Assembly: GCA_902624075.1 (NCBI GenBank)
Contig: CACNWC010000004.1
Span: 1 to 64,000, forward strand
Length of the DNA stretch: 64,000 nucleotides
Direction of reading: 5' to 3'
Origin: an uncultured Pelagibacteraceae bacterium
GTDB lineage: Bacteria; Pseudomonadota; Alphaproteobacteria; Pelagibacterales; Pelagibacteraceae
A program made the translations under genes and the position numbers. Below, piece after piece: positions 35,265 through 44,617 of the stretch (the stretch's first letter is position 1; the number at the start of each line of letters is the position of its first letter). Below the pieces are notes generated by a model. That model searched no databases. It had not been told where the DNA came from and worked only from the letters and a program-made list of their open reading frames with translations.

Positions 35265-36431
35265 ATGAAATTTGGTTATTTTTGCAATACCACAAACTGG
35301 AATCACAAACCCTATAAACAATTATTAGATGAAACCAAAGAAATCACAACTTATTGTGATGAAAATAACTGGGATTCAATTTGGTATACTGAACATCATT
35401 TCAATCATGAGGGAATGGAGTCCTGCACTAACCCCTTAATGATGGGTGTGGATGCAGCAGCAAGAACCAAACAAATAAGAATAGGTCAAGCTTGTAATGT
35501 TATCACTTTCCATAACCCAATAAGATTAGCAGAGGACATCGCTTTATTAGATCAATTATCAAATGGAAGAGTCGAAGTTGGAATTGGCAGAGGCATTTAT
35601 GGAAGAGAAGCTATAAATATGAATAAAGAGGCTGACCTTAAAGATCAAGCTAAAAACTTTAGATTATTTGATGAAACTCTTACAATAATGAAAAAAGCTT
35701 GGACTGAAGAATTTTTTAGTCACAAAGGAGAATTTTACACTTATCCATCACCAAATTTTGTTTGGCAACATGACATGAGTCCACCAAGTGAAAAATTTTT
35801 AGACACAAAAACAAATGAGATTAAAAAAATAAGTATTGTTCCAAAACCAAAACAAGCACCTCATCCTCCAATTTGGCAGGTAGTAGATGGTGCAAGATCA
35901 ATAGAATGGGCAGCGCAAAATGGTCTAAATACTATAATGTGGATACCAACTGTTAAAGCTTTAAAGAAAAGATTTGAGATATATAGAGAAGCAAAATCAA
36001 AAGCTGAAAATAGAGATGTTCCATTAGGAGAAGGAATTTCATTAGTTAGAGACATGTTTGTTGCAGAAACAATGGAAGAAGCAGAAAAATTAGCTGGGGA
36101 ACACATAATAAATTATATGAGATGGGTTTGTCATTGGAGAGGATTAGGAAATCATATGGACCCAGGTGAAGAATTGCCAGAGACAAAGCACAAATTAGAT
36201 CTTCTAAATTATGATTTCTTGCATAAAAGAAATTTATTATTTGGTACTCCTGAATATGTTGTTAATAAAATTAATGAATTAAAATCAGAATTAAACTTAC
36301 AAAATTTACAAGTTTGGTCAAATTTTCCAGGAATTGATCATAAAGCTTGTATGAGAAGTATAAAACTGTTTAATGATGAAGTGATACCTAAAATTAATTT
36401 TGATAACGACGATATAGAGAAAGCCAGTTAG
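35265..36431 (+). CDS. LLM-class flavin-dependent monooxygenase
   Basis: Bacterial luciferase-like TIM-barrel flavin enzyme of 388 residues. WYTEHHFNHEGMESCTNPLMM near 45, IRIGQACNVITFHNPIRLAEDIALLDQLSNGRVEVGIGRG (quoted in part: LDQLSNGRVEVGIGRG) near 100 and VPKPKQAPHPPIWQV near 195 are family hallmarks. Such enzymes use reduced FMN and oxygen and need a separate flavin reductase, which is not in this cluster. A very strong AAGGAGG site precedes the ATG. It overlaps the next gene by one base (TAGTG) and leads an operon of probable catabolic enzymes. Confidence 0.9.
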   Translation: MKFGYFCNTTNWNHKPYKQLLDETKEITTYCDENNWDSIWYTEHHFNHEGMESCTNPLMMGVDAAARTKQIRIGQACNVITFHNPIRLAEDIALLDQLSNGRVEVGIGRGIYGREAINMNKEADLKDQAKNFRLFDETLTIMKKAWTEEFFSHKGEFYTYPSPNFVWQHDMSPPSEKFLDTKTNEIKKISIVPKPKQAPHPPIWQVVDGARSIEWAAQNGLNTIMWIPTVKALKKRFEIYREAKSKAENRDVPLGEGISLVRDMFVAETMEEAEKLAGEHIINYMRWVCHWRGLGNHMDPGEELPETKHKLDLLNYDFLHKRNLLFGTPEYVVNKINELKSELNLQNLQVWSNFPGIDHKACMRSIKLFNDEVIPKINFDNDDIEKAS

Positions 36432-37018
36432 TGAAACTTGAATTAAGGAAGTTTACAAAATTCGTAGATAAAACTTTTATTGAGGGCGGGAAAGATGCCA
36501 AGGAACCAGTTTTGATGGTTTCAGTGGCAGCTGTTTTTAAAAACCCTTGGGCAGGACAAGGTTTTGTTGAAGACTTGAAACCAATCATTTTAGATTTAGC
36601 TCCAAAACTTGGTGATATATTAGTACCAGAATTAATTAAAGAAATTGGATCACCAGAAAAAATTTTAGCTTATGGAAAAGCTGGCACTGTAGGATTAAAT
36701 GGTGAAATAGAACATGCTTCAGCTTTTATTCATACTTTGAGATTTGGAAATAAATTTAGAGATGCTGTTGGAGGAACTTCTTATTTAAGCTTCACTAATA
36801 CAAGAGGTCCCGCTGGGTCAAAAATATCAATTCCAATGATGCACAAGACAGACTCTGGTTTAAGACCATATTATTTGACTCATGAATTTACTATTCATGA
36901 TGCTCCTTTTGATGATGAAATTGTAATTGCAATTGGTGGTGCATCAAGCGGAAGAGCTCATGCTAGAACTGGAGATCGATATCAAGATATGAAAGAAATG
37001 GGATTAGATCCCAAATAA
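36431..37018 (+). CDS. Amino acid synthesis (AA_synth / DUF1185) family protein
   Basis: 195-residue member of the poorly characterised AA_synth family. Characteristic stretches are AVFKNPWAGQGFVEDLKPI near 33, EIEHASAFIHTLRFGNKFRDA near 94, YLSFTNTRGPAG near 117 and HARTGDRYQDMKEMGLDP at the end. No reaction is established to my knowledge. GTG start overlaps the LLM stop by one base, so the two are coupled. Recurrent association with LLM monooxygenases would suggest ring or amide metabolism, which I infer from context only. Confidence 0.85.
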   Translation: MKLELRKFTKFVDKTFIEGGKDAKEPVLMVSVAAVFKNPWAGQGFVEDLKPIILDLAPKLGDILVPELIKEIGSPEKILAYGKAGTVGLNGEIEHASAFIHTLRFGNKFRDAVGGTSYLSFTNTRGPAGSKISIPMMHKTDSGLRPYYLTHEFTIHDAPFDDEIVIAIGGASSGRAHARTGDRYQDMKEMGLDPK

Positions 37019-37022
37019 TCTA

Positions 37023-37805
37023 ATGTCCCAAAATTTTGATCTAAATCAAAATTATTTTTCTTTTAATAAAAAAAATTCTGTGCCTATGGTATTTATCCAT
37101 GGAGTTGGTCTTGATCATCAAATGTGGGATTATCAAATCAATTACTTCAATGAATATTCAACTCTAACTTATGATTTATTAGGACACGGAAAAACACCAT
37201 GTGATAAAGACAAACTTAGTCTTAGAGATTTTTCTAATCAACTTTTAGAAATTTTAGATTATTTGGGAGTTGAGAAAATAAATCTTATTGGTTTTTCTTT
37301 AGGCTCTTTAATTGCATTAGATTTTTCATCACATTTTCAAAAAAAAGTAGAAAAACTTATATTAATTGGCACTACTTATAAAAGATCAGATAAAGAGAGA
37401 TCGCTTGTACTAGATAGATATAATCAAGCAAAATTAAATAAACAAATATCAAAACAAGCTTTGAAAAGATGGTTTAGCGACAAATACCTTGAGGATAATC
37501 CGAAAACGTATGATTCTTTTATGAAAATCTTAAATAAAAAACCAAAGGATCACAAAAACTTTCTCAAAGCTTATGAATTATTTGCTTATCATTATGATGA
37601 TTTAGAAGCCATTAAAATGATAGACAGAAAAACTTTAGTAATGACTGGTTCAGATGATGTTGGCTCTACTCCAACAATGTCTAAAGAATTAGTAAAAGAC
37701 CTTGTTAATTCTAGTTATATTGAAATTAAGAATGGAAAACATCTTTGTAGTATAGAATGTGCAGATGATGTTAATATGAAAATTAAAAATTTTATTAATA
37801 ATTAA
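37023..37805 (+). CDS. Alpha/beta-fold hydrolase, enol-lactonase-like
   Basis: 260-residue alpha/beta hydrolase. The oxyanion-hole region is FIHGVGLDHQMWDYQ near 25, the nucleophile elbow is LIGFSLGSLIALDFS near 94, the acid lies in MTGSDDVGSTP near 205 and the His in NGKHLCSIE near 237. The overall pattern resembles PcaD-type enol-lactonases and esterases. It starts 4 bases after the AA_synth gene and is followed without gap by the aldehyde dehydrogenase, suggesting it hydrolyses an intermediate released by the monooxygenase. Confidence 0.88.
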   Translation: MSQNFDLNQNYFSFNKKNSVPMVFIHGVGLDHQMWDYQINYFNEYSTLTYDLLGHGKTPCDKDKLSLRDFSNQLLEILDYLGVEKINLIGFSLGSLIALDFSSHFQKKVEKLILIGTTYKRSDKERSLVLDRYNQAKLNKQISKQALKRWFSDKYLEDNPKTYDSFMKILNKKPKDHKNFLKAYELFAYHYDDLEAIKMIDRKTLVMTGSDDVGSTPTMSKELVKDLVNSSYIEIKNGKHLCSIECADDVNMKIKNFINN

Positions 37806-39287
37806 ATGCCAAAAATTCAAGATTTTAAAATGTATATTAATGGTGAATGGGTAGATTCATCCTCTGGAAAAAAAATTGAAACATTAAATCCTGAAAATAA
37901 TGAAGTTTGGGCAACTGTTCCTGAAGCAAATGAAAAGGATGTGGATAAAGCTGTTCAATCAGCTCAAAAAGCTTTTGAAAATAATTGGTCTACACTTCAT
38001 CCAAGAGAAAGAGCAAAATATTTAAAATTAATTGCTGATCAACTAAGAGCTAATGCAGAACATCTTGGAAAAATTGAAACCATTGATACTGGTAAACTTT
38101 ATAGAGAAACAAAAACTCAAGCTAATTATATTGCAGAATATTATGAATACTTTGCAGGTTTAGCTGACAAAGTAGAAGGAACTGTTGTCCCAATAGACAA
38201 ACCAGATATGCAAGTTACAACAACAAGAATTCCTATAGGTGTTGTGGCTGCAATTATTCCTTGGAATTCTCAAATGTTATTAACAGCTGTCAAACTCGCA
38301 CCAGCTCTTGCAATGGGAAATACTGTTGTAATTAAAGCTTCTGAACTTGCTCCTGTAACTCTTTTGGAGTTTGCAAAATTAATTGATAAAGCTGGATTTC
38401 CAAAAGGAGTAATTAATATAATTACCGGTTTAGGTGAACCATGTGGTAAAGCATTAACTACGCACAATCTTGTGGAAAGAATAGCATTCACTGGTGGGCC
38501 GGAGACTGCGAAACATATTATTAAAAACTCTGCAGAAAATTTATCTCAAGTAAGCTTGGAACTTGGTGGTAAAAGTCCAGTTGTTGTATTTGATGATGCT
38601 GATCAAGAAAATGCTTTAAATGGAATAACTGCAGGAATATTTGGAGCAAGTGGTCAAAGTTGTATTGCAGGATCTAGGCTTTATTTACAATCAAGTATTT
38701 ATGATGAATTTTTAAAAAAATTAATTTCAAAAGCTGAAAAAATAAAATTAGGTAGTCCAATGGAAAAAGATACACAAATGGGACCATTAAATAGTTTTAA
38801 ACAATTAGAAAACATAGAAAAAAATATTAAAGCAACAATTGAACAAGGTGGAAAGATTAGATGTGGAGGAAAAAGATCTTCTGTTTCAAACAAAGGTTAT
38901 TACTTTCCAGCAACTATTATAGAATGTAAAAATCATAATCTACCTGTTGCAGAAAATGAATTATTTGGTCCGATATTATCAGTTATGAAGTTTGACAAAG
39001 AAGATGAAGTAATAAATAAAATGAATGATAATAAATATGGTCTTTCCTCTGGAGTTTATACTTCAAATTTTGCACGTGGTTTAAGGGTATCTAAAGCTAT
39101 ACGTGCAGGTATAGTTTTTATAAACACTTACCGATTGATCTCTCCAATGGCTCCTTTTGGCGGCATCAAAGATAGTGGCTATGGCAAAGAAGCAGGGATT
39201 GAGTCTATAAAAGAGTACACAAGAATAAAGACCACGTGGTATAACTCATCAGACAAACCGATGACTGACCCATTTACAATGGGATAA
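37806..39287 (+). CDS. Aldehyde dehydrogenase of the LLM operon
   Basis: 493-residue NAD(P)-dependent aldehyde dehydrogenase. Key stretches are AAIIPWNSQMLLTAVKLAPAL near 148, VIKASELAPVTLLEFAKL near 178, AFTGGPETAKHI near 230, LELGGKSPVVVFDDAD near 255 and the nucleophile ASGQSCIAGSR near 288. It is only distantly similar to the other aldehyde dehydrogenase in the window, so it is not a recent copy. Its start codon directly abuts the hydrolase stop. It probably oxidises the aldehyde product of this operon's pathway. Confidence 0.93.
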   Translation: MPKIQDFKMYINGEWVDSSSGKKIETLNPENNEVWATVPEANEKDVDKAVQSAQKAFENNWSTLHPRERAKYLKLIADQLRANAEHLGKIETIDTGKLYRETKTQANYIAEYYEYFAGLADKVEGTVVPIDKPDMQVTTTRIPIGVVAAIIPWNSQMLLTAVKLAPALAMGNTVVIKASELAPVTLLEFAKLIDKAGFPKGVINIITGLGEPCGKALTTHNLVERIAFTGGPETAKHIIKNSAENLSQVSLELGGKSPVVVFDDADQENALNGITAGIFGASGQSCIAGSRLYLQSSIYDEFLKKLISKAEKIKLGSPMEKDTQMGPLNSFKQLENIEKNIKATIEQGGKIRCGGKRSSVSNKGYYFPATIIECKNHNLPVAENELFGPILSVMKFDKEDEVINKMNDNKYGLSSGVYTSNFARGLRVSKAIRAGIVFINTYRLISPMAPFGGIKDSGYGKEAGIESIKEYTRIKTTWYNSSDKPMTDPFTMG

Positions 39288-39290
39288 ATT

Positions 39291-40148
39291 TTGCCAATTA
39301 AACATTTATTAATTTTAATTTTTATAATGATAGCTCATGGAAGTGCTTTTCCAGTAGCAAAATTAGCACTTAATAATTCTGTACCACCTATATTAATGGC
39401 TTCATTAAGAATGGGTCTTGTATTTATGATATTGATTCCACTCTGGAGATTTAAGCTTCCAGAAAAAAAATATTTCAAATCTTTGATAGCATTTTCTATT
39501 TCGATGGGTGTTTTAGTTTATGTTTTTATGAATTTATCTCTTTATTATTCATCAATTATATCTCCAATTATTCTTGGTTCTCAACTTGCTATTCCTTTTG
39601 GAATTCTTGCAAGTGCTATAATGCTAGGTGAAAATATAAGTTTAAAGAAATGGTTGTTAATATTTAGCGCATTTATAGGAATATTAATTATATTTTTTGA
39701 CCCTAAGTTAGCTAATAATTTTTTGGGATTATTTTTTGCGAGTTTAATGGCTTTATCTTTTGGGTTATCTCAAGTTTACTCAAGAGAGTTAAGAAATTTA
39801 GATATAAGCTTACTTAATGCCTTTGTTGGTTTGGTGGGATTTTTAATTTTATTAATTATTTCTTATTTTATTGAGGGAGATACAATTTTAAATATTATTT
39901 CAATCAATGTAGATTCTTGGATGCTAATTTCATATCAGGCAATAGTAGTTTCGTTAGGAGCCCATTTGTTAATGTTTTACTTATATAAATTTTATACAGT
40001 TGGAAAAATTTTTCCTTTCTATTCCTTGTTTCCAATTTTTGGTATCATCTTGACCTTTCTAGTATTTGGAGAGATACCAACTTTATTGTTCATATTGGGT
40101 GGTATAATTGTTATATCTTCTGTGTTTTTTCTTCACAAAATTGAATAA
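39291..40148 (+). CDS. EamA/DMT-family transporter (TTG start)
   Basis: Ten-helix drug/metabolite transporter of 285 residues with two EamA halves; FIMIAHGSAFPVAKLAL opens helix 1 and ILAYLVFG-like ILTFLVFGEIPTLLFILGG closes the second half. TTG at 39291 is used because it keeps helix 1 whole; an ATG at codon 13 would cut it. Placed 3 bases after the aldehyde dehydrogenase, it probably exports a product or imports a substrate of the LLM operon. Substrate unknown. Confidence 0.85.
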   Translation: MPIKHLLILIFIMIAHGSAFPVAKLALNNSVPPILMASLRMGLVFMILIPLWRFKLPEKKYFKSLIAFSISMGVLVYVFMNLSLYYSSIISPIILGSQLAIPFGILASAIMLGENISLKKWLLIFSAFIGILIIFFDPKLANNFLGLFFASLMALSFGLSQVYSRELRNLDISLLNAFVGLVGFLILLIISYFIEGDTILNIISINVDSWMLISYQAIVVSLGAHLLMFYLYKFYTVGKIFPFYSLFPIFGIILTFLVFGEIPTLLFILGGIIVISSVFFLHKIE

Positions 40149-40220
40149 TTTGCTTATTGAAAATCTTTTTAAATAAGATTTAATTTGCTTTTATAAATTG
40201 TTAACAAATAGAGGAAAATA

Positions 40221-41402
40221 ATGAAAAAACTATTTATTGCTGCATTTATATTTGTTTCTACTTTTACAACAAATGTTTTTGCAGAAGTTAAAATGGGGAT
40301 AATTTTAGGATTTACTGGTCCTATTGAATCCCTAACACCAGCTATGGCTGCATCTGCAGAACTTGCTTTTAAAGAAGCATCTGACTCAGGTTCACTATTA
40401 GGTGGAGAAACTATTTCAGTAATAAGAGCAGATTCAACTTGTGTTGACTCAGCAGCAGCAACTGCAGCAGCTGAAGGTGTCATTTCACAAGGTGTTGCGG
40501 CTATTATGGGTGCTGACTGTTCAGGTGTAACTGGAGCAATAGCTTCAAACGTTGCTGTACCAAATGGTGTGGTAATGATCTCACCATCAGCTACATCACC
40601 AGGGTTAACTACATTAGATGACAAAGGGTATTTCTTTAGAACTGCTCCATCTGATGCTAGAGGTGGTCAAATTTTAGCTGATATTACTAAAGACAGAAAA
40701 GTTAAAAGTGTTGCAATCACTTATACAAATAATGACTACGGAAAAGGTTTAGCAGATGTTTACAAAGCAGCTGTTGAAGCTCATGGTATTAAAGTAACTA
40801 CAGTAACAGCTCATGAAGATGGAAAAGCAGATTACTCTTCTGAAGTAGCAACTCTTGCTTCAGCTGGTGGTGATGCGGTAGCTGTAATTGGATACCTAGA
40901 CCAAGGTGGTAAAGGAATTATCCAAGCTTCTTTAGACTCTGGTGCATTTGATAAATTTATTTTATCTGATGGTATGATCGGTCAGTCTTTAGTTGATGCG
41001 TTTGGAAAAGACTTAAGAAAATCTTTTGGTTCAATGCCAGGTTCAACTGGTAAAGGTGCGGGCGTATTCGGTAATGTAGCAAAAGCTGCTGGTATTGATA
41101 GTTCAGGACCTTACACTGGAGAATCTTATGATGCAGCTGCTTTGATTGTTTTAGCAATGCAAGCAGGTGGGTCAGCTGATAGAGCATCAATTGCAAAAAA
41201 TGTAATGGATGTTGCTAACGGCCCTGGAACAAAAATTTACCCAGGTGAATTAAAAAAAGGTTTAGATTTATTAGCTAAAGGTAAAAAAGTTGACTATGAA
41301 GGTGCAACTGGAGTTACTTTTACTAGCGTCGGTGAAGCTGAAGGTTCTTTCTTAGAACAAGAAGTTAAAGGCGGAAAATTCAAAACTAAAAAACAAAGAT
41401 AA
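40221..41402 (+). CDS. Liv-type periplasmic amino-acid-binding protein
   Basis: Type I periplasmic binding protein of 393 residues with a Sec signal peptide (MKKLFIAAFIFVSTFTTNVFA). VKMGIILGFTGPIESLTPAMA near 22 and VAITYTNNDYGKGLADVYKAA near 170 are typical of LivJ/K-like proteins. CVDSAAATAAAEG and GADCSG near 75-95 could form a disulfide. A GAGGAAAATA ribosome site and a strong downstream terminator suggest high, independent expression. Its gene faces the livMHFG-type genes in convergent orientation. The minus-strand ORF 40169-40624 is its shadow. Confidence 0.88.
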   Translation: MKKLFIAAFIFVSTFTTNVFAEVKMGIILGFTGPIESLTPAMAASAELAFKEASDSGSLLGGETISVIRADSTCVDSAAATAAAEGVISQGVAAIMGADCSGVTGAIASNVAVPNGVVMISPSATSPGLTTLDDKGYFFRTAPSDARGGQILADITKDRKVKSVAITYTNNDYGKGLADVYKAAVEAHGIKVTTVTAHEDGKADYSSEVATLASAGGDAVAVIGYLDQGGKGIIQASLDSGAFDKFILSDGMIGQSLVDAFGKDLRKSFGSMPGSTGKGAGVFGNVAKAAGIDSSGPYTGESYDAAALIVLAMQAGGSADRASIAKNVMDVANGPGTKIYPGELKKGLDLLAKGKKVDYEGATGVTFTSVGEAEGSFLEQEVKGGKFKTKKQR

Positions 41403-41418
41403 TTTATCTTAAAATTAA

Positions 41419-41452
41419 AACCCCCAGCATTAATTCGTTGGGGGTTTTTTTT
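41419..41452. terminator. Bidirectional-looking rho-independent terminator
   Basis: AAAACCCCCAGC pairs with GTTGGGGGTTTT around an AT-rich loop, followed on the plus strand by a total run of nine T and on the minus strand by four T. It ends the binding-protein transcript and could also serve the convergent permease operon. Confidence 0.88.
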
Positions 41453-41523
41453 TAAAAAAATAAATATTTATCTGCCATATACAAAGCCCAAGCTATTGCG
41501 GCACCTGTAATAATATATTTCAT
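41452..41523 (-). CDS. Candidate 23-residue hydrophobic peptide downstream of livM
   Basis: Six bases after the LivM stop an ATG opens MKYIITGAAIAWALYMADKYLFF, a 23-residue frame with one hydrophobic stretch, ending at the terminator. It looks like a small membrane peptide rather than random AT-rich sequence, but no clear ribosome site is visible and there is no other evidence. It holds most of an otherwise empty 126-base gap. Confidence 0.3.
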   Translation of the reverse strand: MKYIITGAAIAWALYMADKYLFF

Positions 41524-41528
41524 AATAA

Positions 41529-42899
41529 TTATTTTATTTCTATTTTTTCAGGAAGTATACCTTTTGGTCTATATCTCATTATTATCAAAAGACCTACTCC
41601 CATCATTAAAAATCTAAAGTAAGGAACACTTTCAATTAAGTGTACTTTTAAAAAGTGTGTATCCTCTAGACCTGCTGTAGTTAAATTGACCAAATAAAGA
41701 CCAATCGGAGCCGCCTCAATCCATAAGAACCAAACAACAAAACCTCCAAGAATAGCACCAAAATTATTTCCACTTCCACCTACAATAACCATTACCCAAA
41801 TTAAAAAAGTATATCTCAAGGGCCTATAACTTCCAGGAGTAAACAGTCCATCTTGTGTAACTAACATTGCACCTGCAATACCGACGATGGCTGAGCCTAA
41901 AACAAAAATTAATAAGTGTTGTTTGACTACATTTTTACCCATTGCATTAGCCGCTTCCTCATTATCTCTAATAGCTCTCATCATTCTTCCCCAAGGAGAA
42001 TAAAGAGCTTTTTGAGTTAAGATTAATAAAATAATTACTACAACTAAAAATAATCCGGAGTAACAAAGTTTTACGAAAACTGATGATCCTTCGATTACTA
42101 ATTGATTTAAGGCTGCTTGTCTTTCTGTTAAATCAGTAATTAAATTTAATTTACTTGAGTTAAATTTTTCAACAAGATTTATAAACCAATCTGTTTGTTG
42201 TAAGTTTACCTCATAAGGTGCAGGTCTTTTTAATCCAATTACATTCTTAACACCTCTTGTAAGCCAATCCTCATGTTTTATAATTGCAATAACAATTTCT
42301 GATATTAATAAAGTTGCTATAGCTAAATAATCAGCTCTTAGTCCTAAGGCTACTTTTCCTATAACAAAAGCTAATCCACCTGCAAAAAAAGCTCCAACAA
42401 CCCAAGAAAAAATAATTGGAAGACCTAATCCGCCAAGAAAACCAGTTTTTGCTGGCTCTACATTTTCAATAGCCTCAATTCCAGGCTCTGAAATAAATCT
42501 TATGATAACAATTCCCAAAACTATGATAGCAGCTACAATGTAAGTTCTGTTTTTTGATTTCTTATAATTTTTTAATATATATCTAACAGCCAATACCATT
42601 GCTATTATTAGAAAAAGACTAAATAAAATATTAGATCCACCTGCGCTCCAAGCTTCTTGAACTGGATCTACTGAAATTAAAACAGCTGCCAAACCACCTA
42701 AAGCTGTAAAACCCATTATTCCAAAGTTAATAAGACCAGCATATCCCCATTGAATATTAGCACCCATTGTCATCACTGCTGAAATAAGACAAAGATTAAA
42801 TATTGATAGAGCAATGTTCCAAGACTGAAATATACCCACAAGGATAATTAATCCCATCATAATACTATATGCAGCAATTACGTTTAAATTTTTTCTCAC
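41529..42899 (-). CDS. livM: Branched-chain amino acid-type ABC permease, LivM
   Basis: 456-residue inner-membrane permease. NIQWGYAGLINFGIMGFTALGG near 48 and SPWGRMMRAIRDNEEAANAMG near 300 are LivM hallmarks, the second contacting the ATPase. Loops around 110-140 and 215-270 are longer than usual. RYRPKGILPEK near the end is also typical. Its start overlaps livH by 4 bases. Substrates are probably hydrophobic or other small amino acids. Confidence 0.9.
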   Translation of the reverse strand: MRKNLNVIAAYSIMMGLIILVGIFQSWNIALSIFNLCLISAVMTMGANIQWGYAGLINFGIMGFTALGGLAAVLISVDPVQEAWSAGGSNILFSLFLIIAMVLAVRYILKNYKKSKNRTYIVAAIIVLGIVIIRFISEPGIEAIENVEPAKTGFLGGLGLPIIFSWVVGAFFAGGLAFVIGKVALGLRADYLAIATLLISEIVIAIIKHEDWLTRGVKNVIGLKRPAPYEVNLQQTDWFINLVEKFNSSKLNLITDLTERQAALNQLVIEGSSVFVKLCYSGLFLVVVIILLILTQKALYSPWGRMMRAIRDNEEAANAMGKNVVKQHLLIFVLGSAIVGIAGAMLVTQDGLFTPGSYRPLRYTFLIWVMVIVGGSGNNFGAILGGFVVWFLWIEAAPIGLYLVNLTTAGLEDTHFLKVHLIESVPYFRFLMMGVGLLIIMRYRPKGILPEKIEIK

Positions 42900-43915
42900 A
42901 ACACCTTCCCTTTAAATATACCTGATGGACGATAGAGCAAGACAATGACCAGTATTGAAAAAGATACTGCAAATTTATAATCCGTGGAAAGCAATTGAAT
43001 TAAGCCATCTGGCTCCATACTTTCAGGTAAAACATACATAAAAAATTTTCTATAAGCGTAAGTTAATAATATTTCTGAAAAAGCAATTACATATCCTCCT
43101 AGAAAGGCTCCAAATGGATTACCAATACCACCCACTATAGCTGCTGCAAATATTGGCAGCATATTATTAAAGTAGGTAAATGGTTTGAAGCTTTTGTCTA
43201 AACCATATAAAGCACCACCAATAGTAGCAAGGATACCTGCTATGATCCAAGTTGTCATAACAATTTTTTTTGGATCAATACCTGATAATAATGCTAAATC
43301 CTCATTATCAGAATACGCTCTCATACTTTTTCCTGTCTTAGTTTTATTTAAAAACCAAAACAGAGTTGAAACTAAAATCAATGTAACAATAATTGTAATA
43401 ACTTGAGTAGATTTTATCGCAAGACCTTCGTTTAATCCTGTCATTTCTTTAAATTCACCTGCTTTAATCAAAAATTTTTCTCCATCAAAAAATCTTCTAT
43501 CAGAGGGTCCAATAATTATACGAACCACTGCTTGAGTAACAAACATTACTCCAATGCTTACCATTGCTAATTGTACAGGGGGGCTTTTTTTTGTTCGGTA
43601 ATATTTAAAGACAAATTTATCTATTATTAACATGTAACCAACCATGAAAATAATTGCAAAAGGAATTGCTAAAAGAGCTGTGGGAAAAATTCCAAGACTA
43701 ATTCCAACAGACTGAAAATACCAAGTGAATAAGATTACAAACATTGTTCCAAAAGACATCATGTCTCCTGTAGCAAAGTTCGCAAATCGTAAAATTCCAT
43801 AGATTAAAGTTACAAAAATTGCACCAAGTGCTAATTGGGATCCATATGCTAAAGCTGGAACAAAAATGTAGTTTAATATAAGTATTATTGCGTTTACAAA
43901 GTCCATATTAACCAC
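42896..43915 (-). CDS. livH: Branched-chain amino acid-type ABC permease, LivH
   Basis: 339-residue permease with about eight helices. LALGAIFVTLIYGILRFANFATGDMMSFG (in part: IYGILRFANFATGDMM) near 38 and GKSMRAYSDNEDLALLSGID near 193 are characteristic, as is PIFAAAIVGGIGNPFGAFLGG near 253. The start overlaps the livF stop by 8 bases; an alternative ATG three codons later would avoid that overlap. Confidence 0.9.
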   Translation of the reverse strand: MVNMDFVNAIILILNYIFVPALAYGSQLALGAIFVTLIYGILRFANFATGDMMSFGTMFVILFTWYFQSVGISLGIFPTALLAIPFAIIFMVGYMLIIDKFVFKYYRTKKSPPVQLAMVSIGVMFVTQAVVRIIIGPSDRRFFDGEKFLIKAGEFKEMTGLNEGLAIKSTQVITIIVTLILVSTLFWFLNKTKTGKSMRAYSDNEDLALLSGIDPKKIVMTTWIIAGILATIGGALYGLDKSFKPFTYFNNMLPIFAAAIVGGIGNPFGAFLGGYVIAFSEILLTYAYRKFFMYVLPESMEPDGLIQLLSTDYKFAVSFSILVIVLLYRPSGIFKGKVL

Positions 43916-44615
43916 CTAGAAAAGAGCTTCTTACTCTTGGATCCTCTAGTAATTCTTTCCCAGTGCCAGAATGCCGGTTCTCACCCGTTACCAAAACATA
44001 TCCTCTATCAGAAATATTCAATGCTTGTTTTGCATTTTGCTCAACCATCAAAATTGCTACATTGGTTCTTTTAACTTTAATAATATGATCAAATAATTCA
44101 TCCATTACAATTGGTGAAACTCCCGCCGTTGGTTCATCAAGCATTAAAACTGATGGCTTAATCATTAGTGCTCTTCCAAGAGCTACTTGTTGTCTTTGTC
44201 CACCAGATAATTCTCCAACTAATTGACTTCTTTTTTCTTTGAGTACAGGAAATAAATCGTATATCTCATCTATGACTGACTTATGATCACTGTTAATTAA
44301 AAAAGCACCCATTTCTAAATTTTCTTCAACAGTCATGCCTGCAAAAACATTTTTTGTTTGAGGTACAAATGAGATACCTTCTTTAACTCTATCCTGTGGA
44401 GATAATTTAGAAATATCTTTTCCATCAATTATTACAGAACCAGACTTTAGATTAAGTAAACCTAACATTGCTCTCATTGCAGTAGATTTTCCAGCCCCAT
44501 TAGGTCCAAGAATTGACACTATTTCTCCCCTTTCAACATTTACGGAACAAGAATTAATTATATCCGGTCCATTTCCATAACCACCAGTCATTTTATTACC
44601 TTCAAAAAATGCCAT
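43908..44615 (-). CDS. livF: Liv-type ABC transporter ATPase, LivF
   Basis: 235-residue ATPase. Walker A GPNGAGKSTAMRAMLGL near 38, signature LSGGQRQQVALGRAL near 135, Walker B VLMLDEPTAGVSP and switch His region replaced by the LivF-typical LMVEQNAKQAL. It works as a heterodimer with LivG. Spaced 2 bases from livG and overlapping livH. Confidence 0.93.
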   Translation of the reverse strand: MAFFEGNKMTGGYGNGPDIINSCSVNVERGEIVSILGPNGAGKSTAMRAMLGLLNLKSGSVIIDGKDISKLSPQDRVKEGISFVPQTKNVFAGMTVEENLEMGAFLINSDHKSVIDEIYDLFPVLKEKRSQLVGELSGGQRQQVALGRALMIKPSVLMLDEPTAGVSPIVMDELFDHIIKVKRTNVAILMVEQNAKQALNISDRGYVLVTGENRHSGTGKELLEDPRVRSSFLGG

Positions 44616-44617
44616 AC

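Noticed and set aside
40169-40624. 151-aa minus-strand ORF rich in Ala/Pro/Thr/Ser opposite the Liv-type binding protein
   Set aside because: It is the antisense shadow of a well-supported signal-peptide-bearing gene and has no family-like motif or ribosome site.
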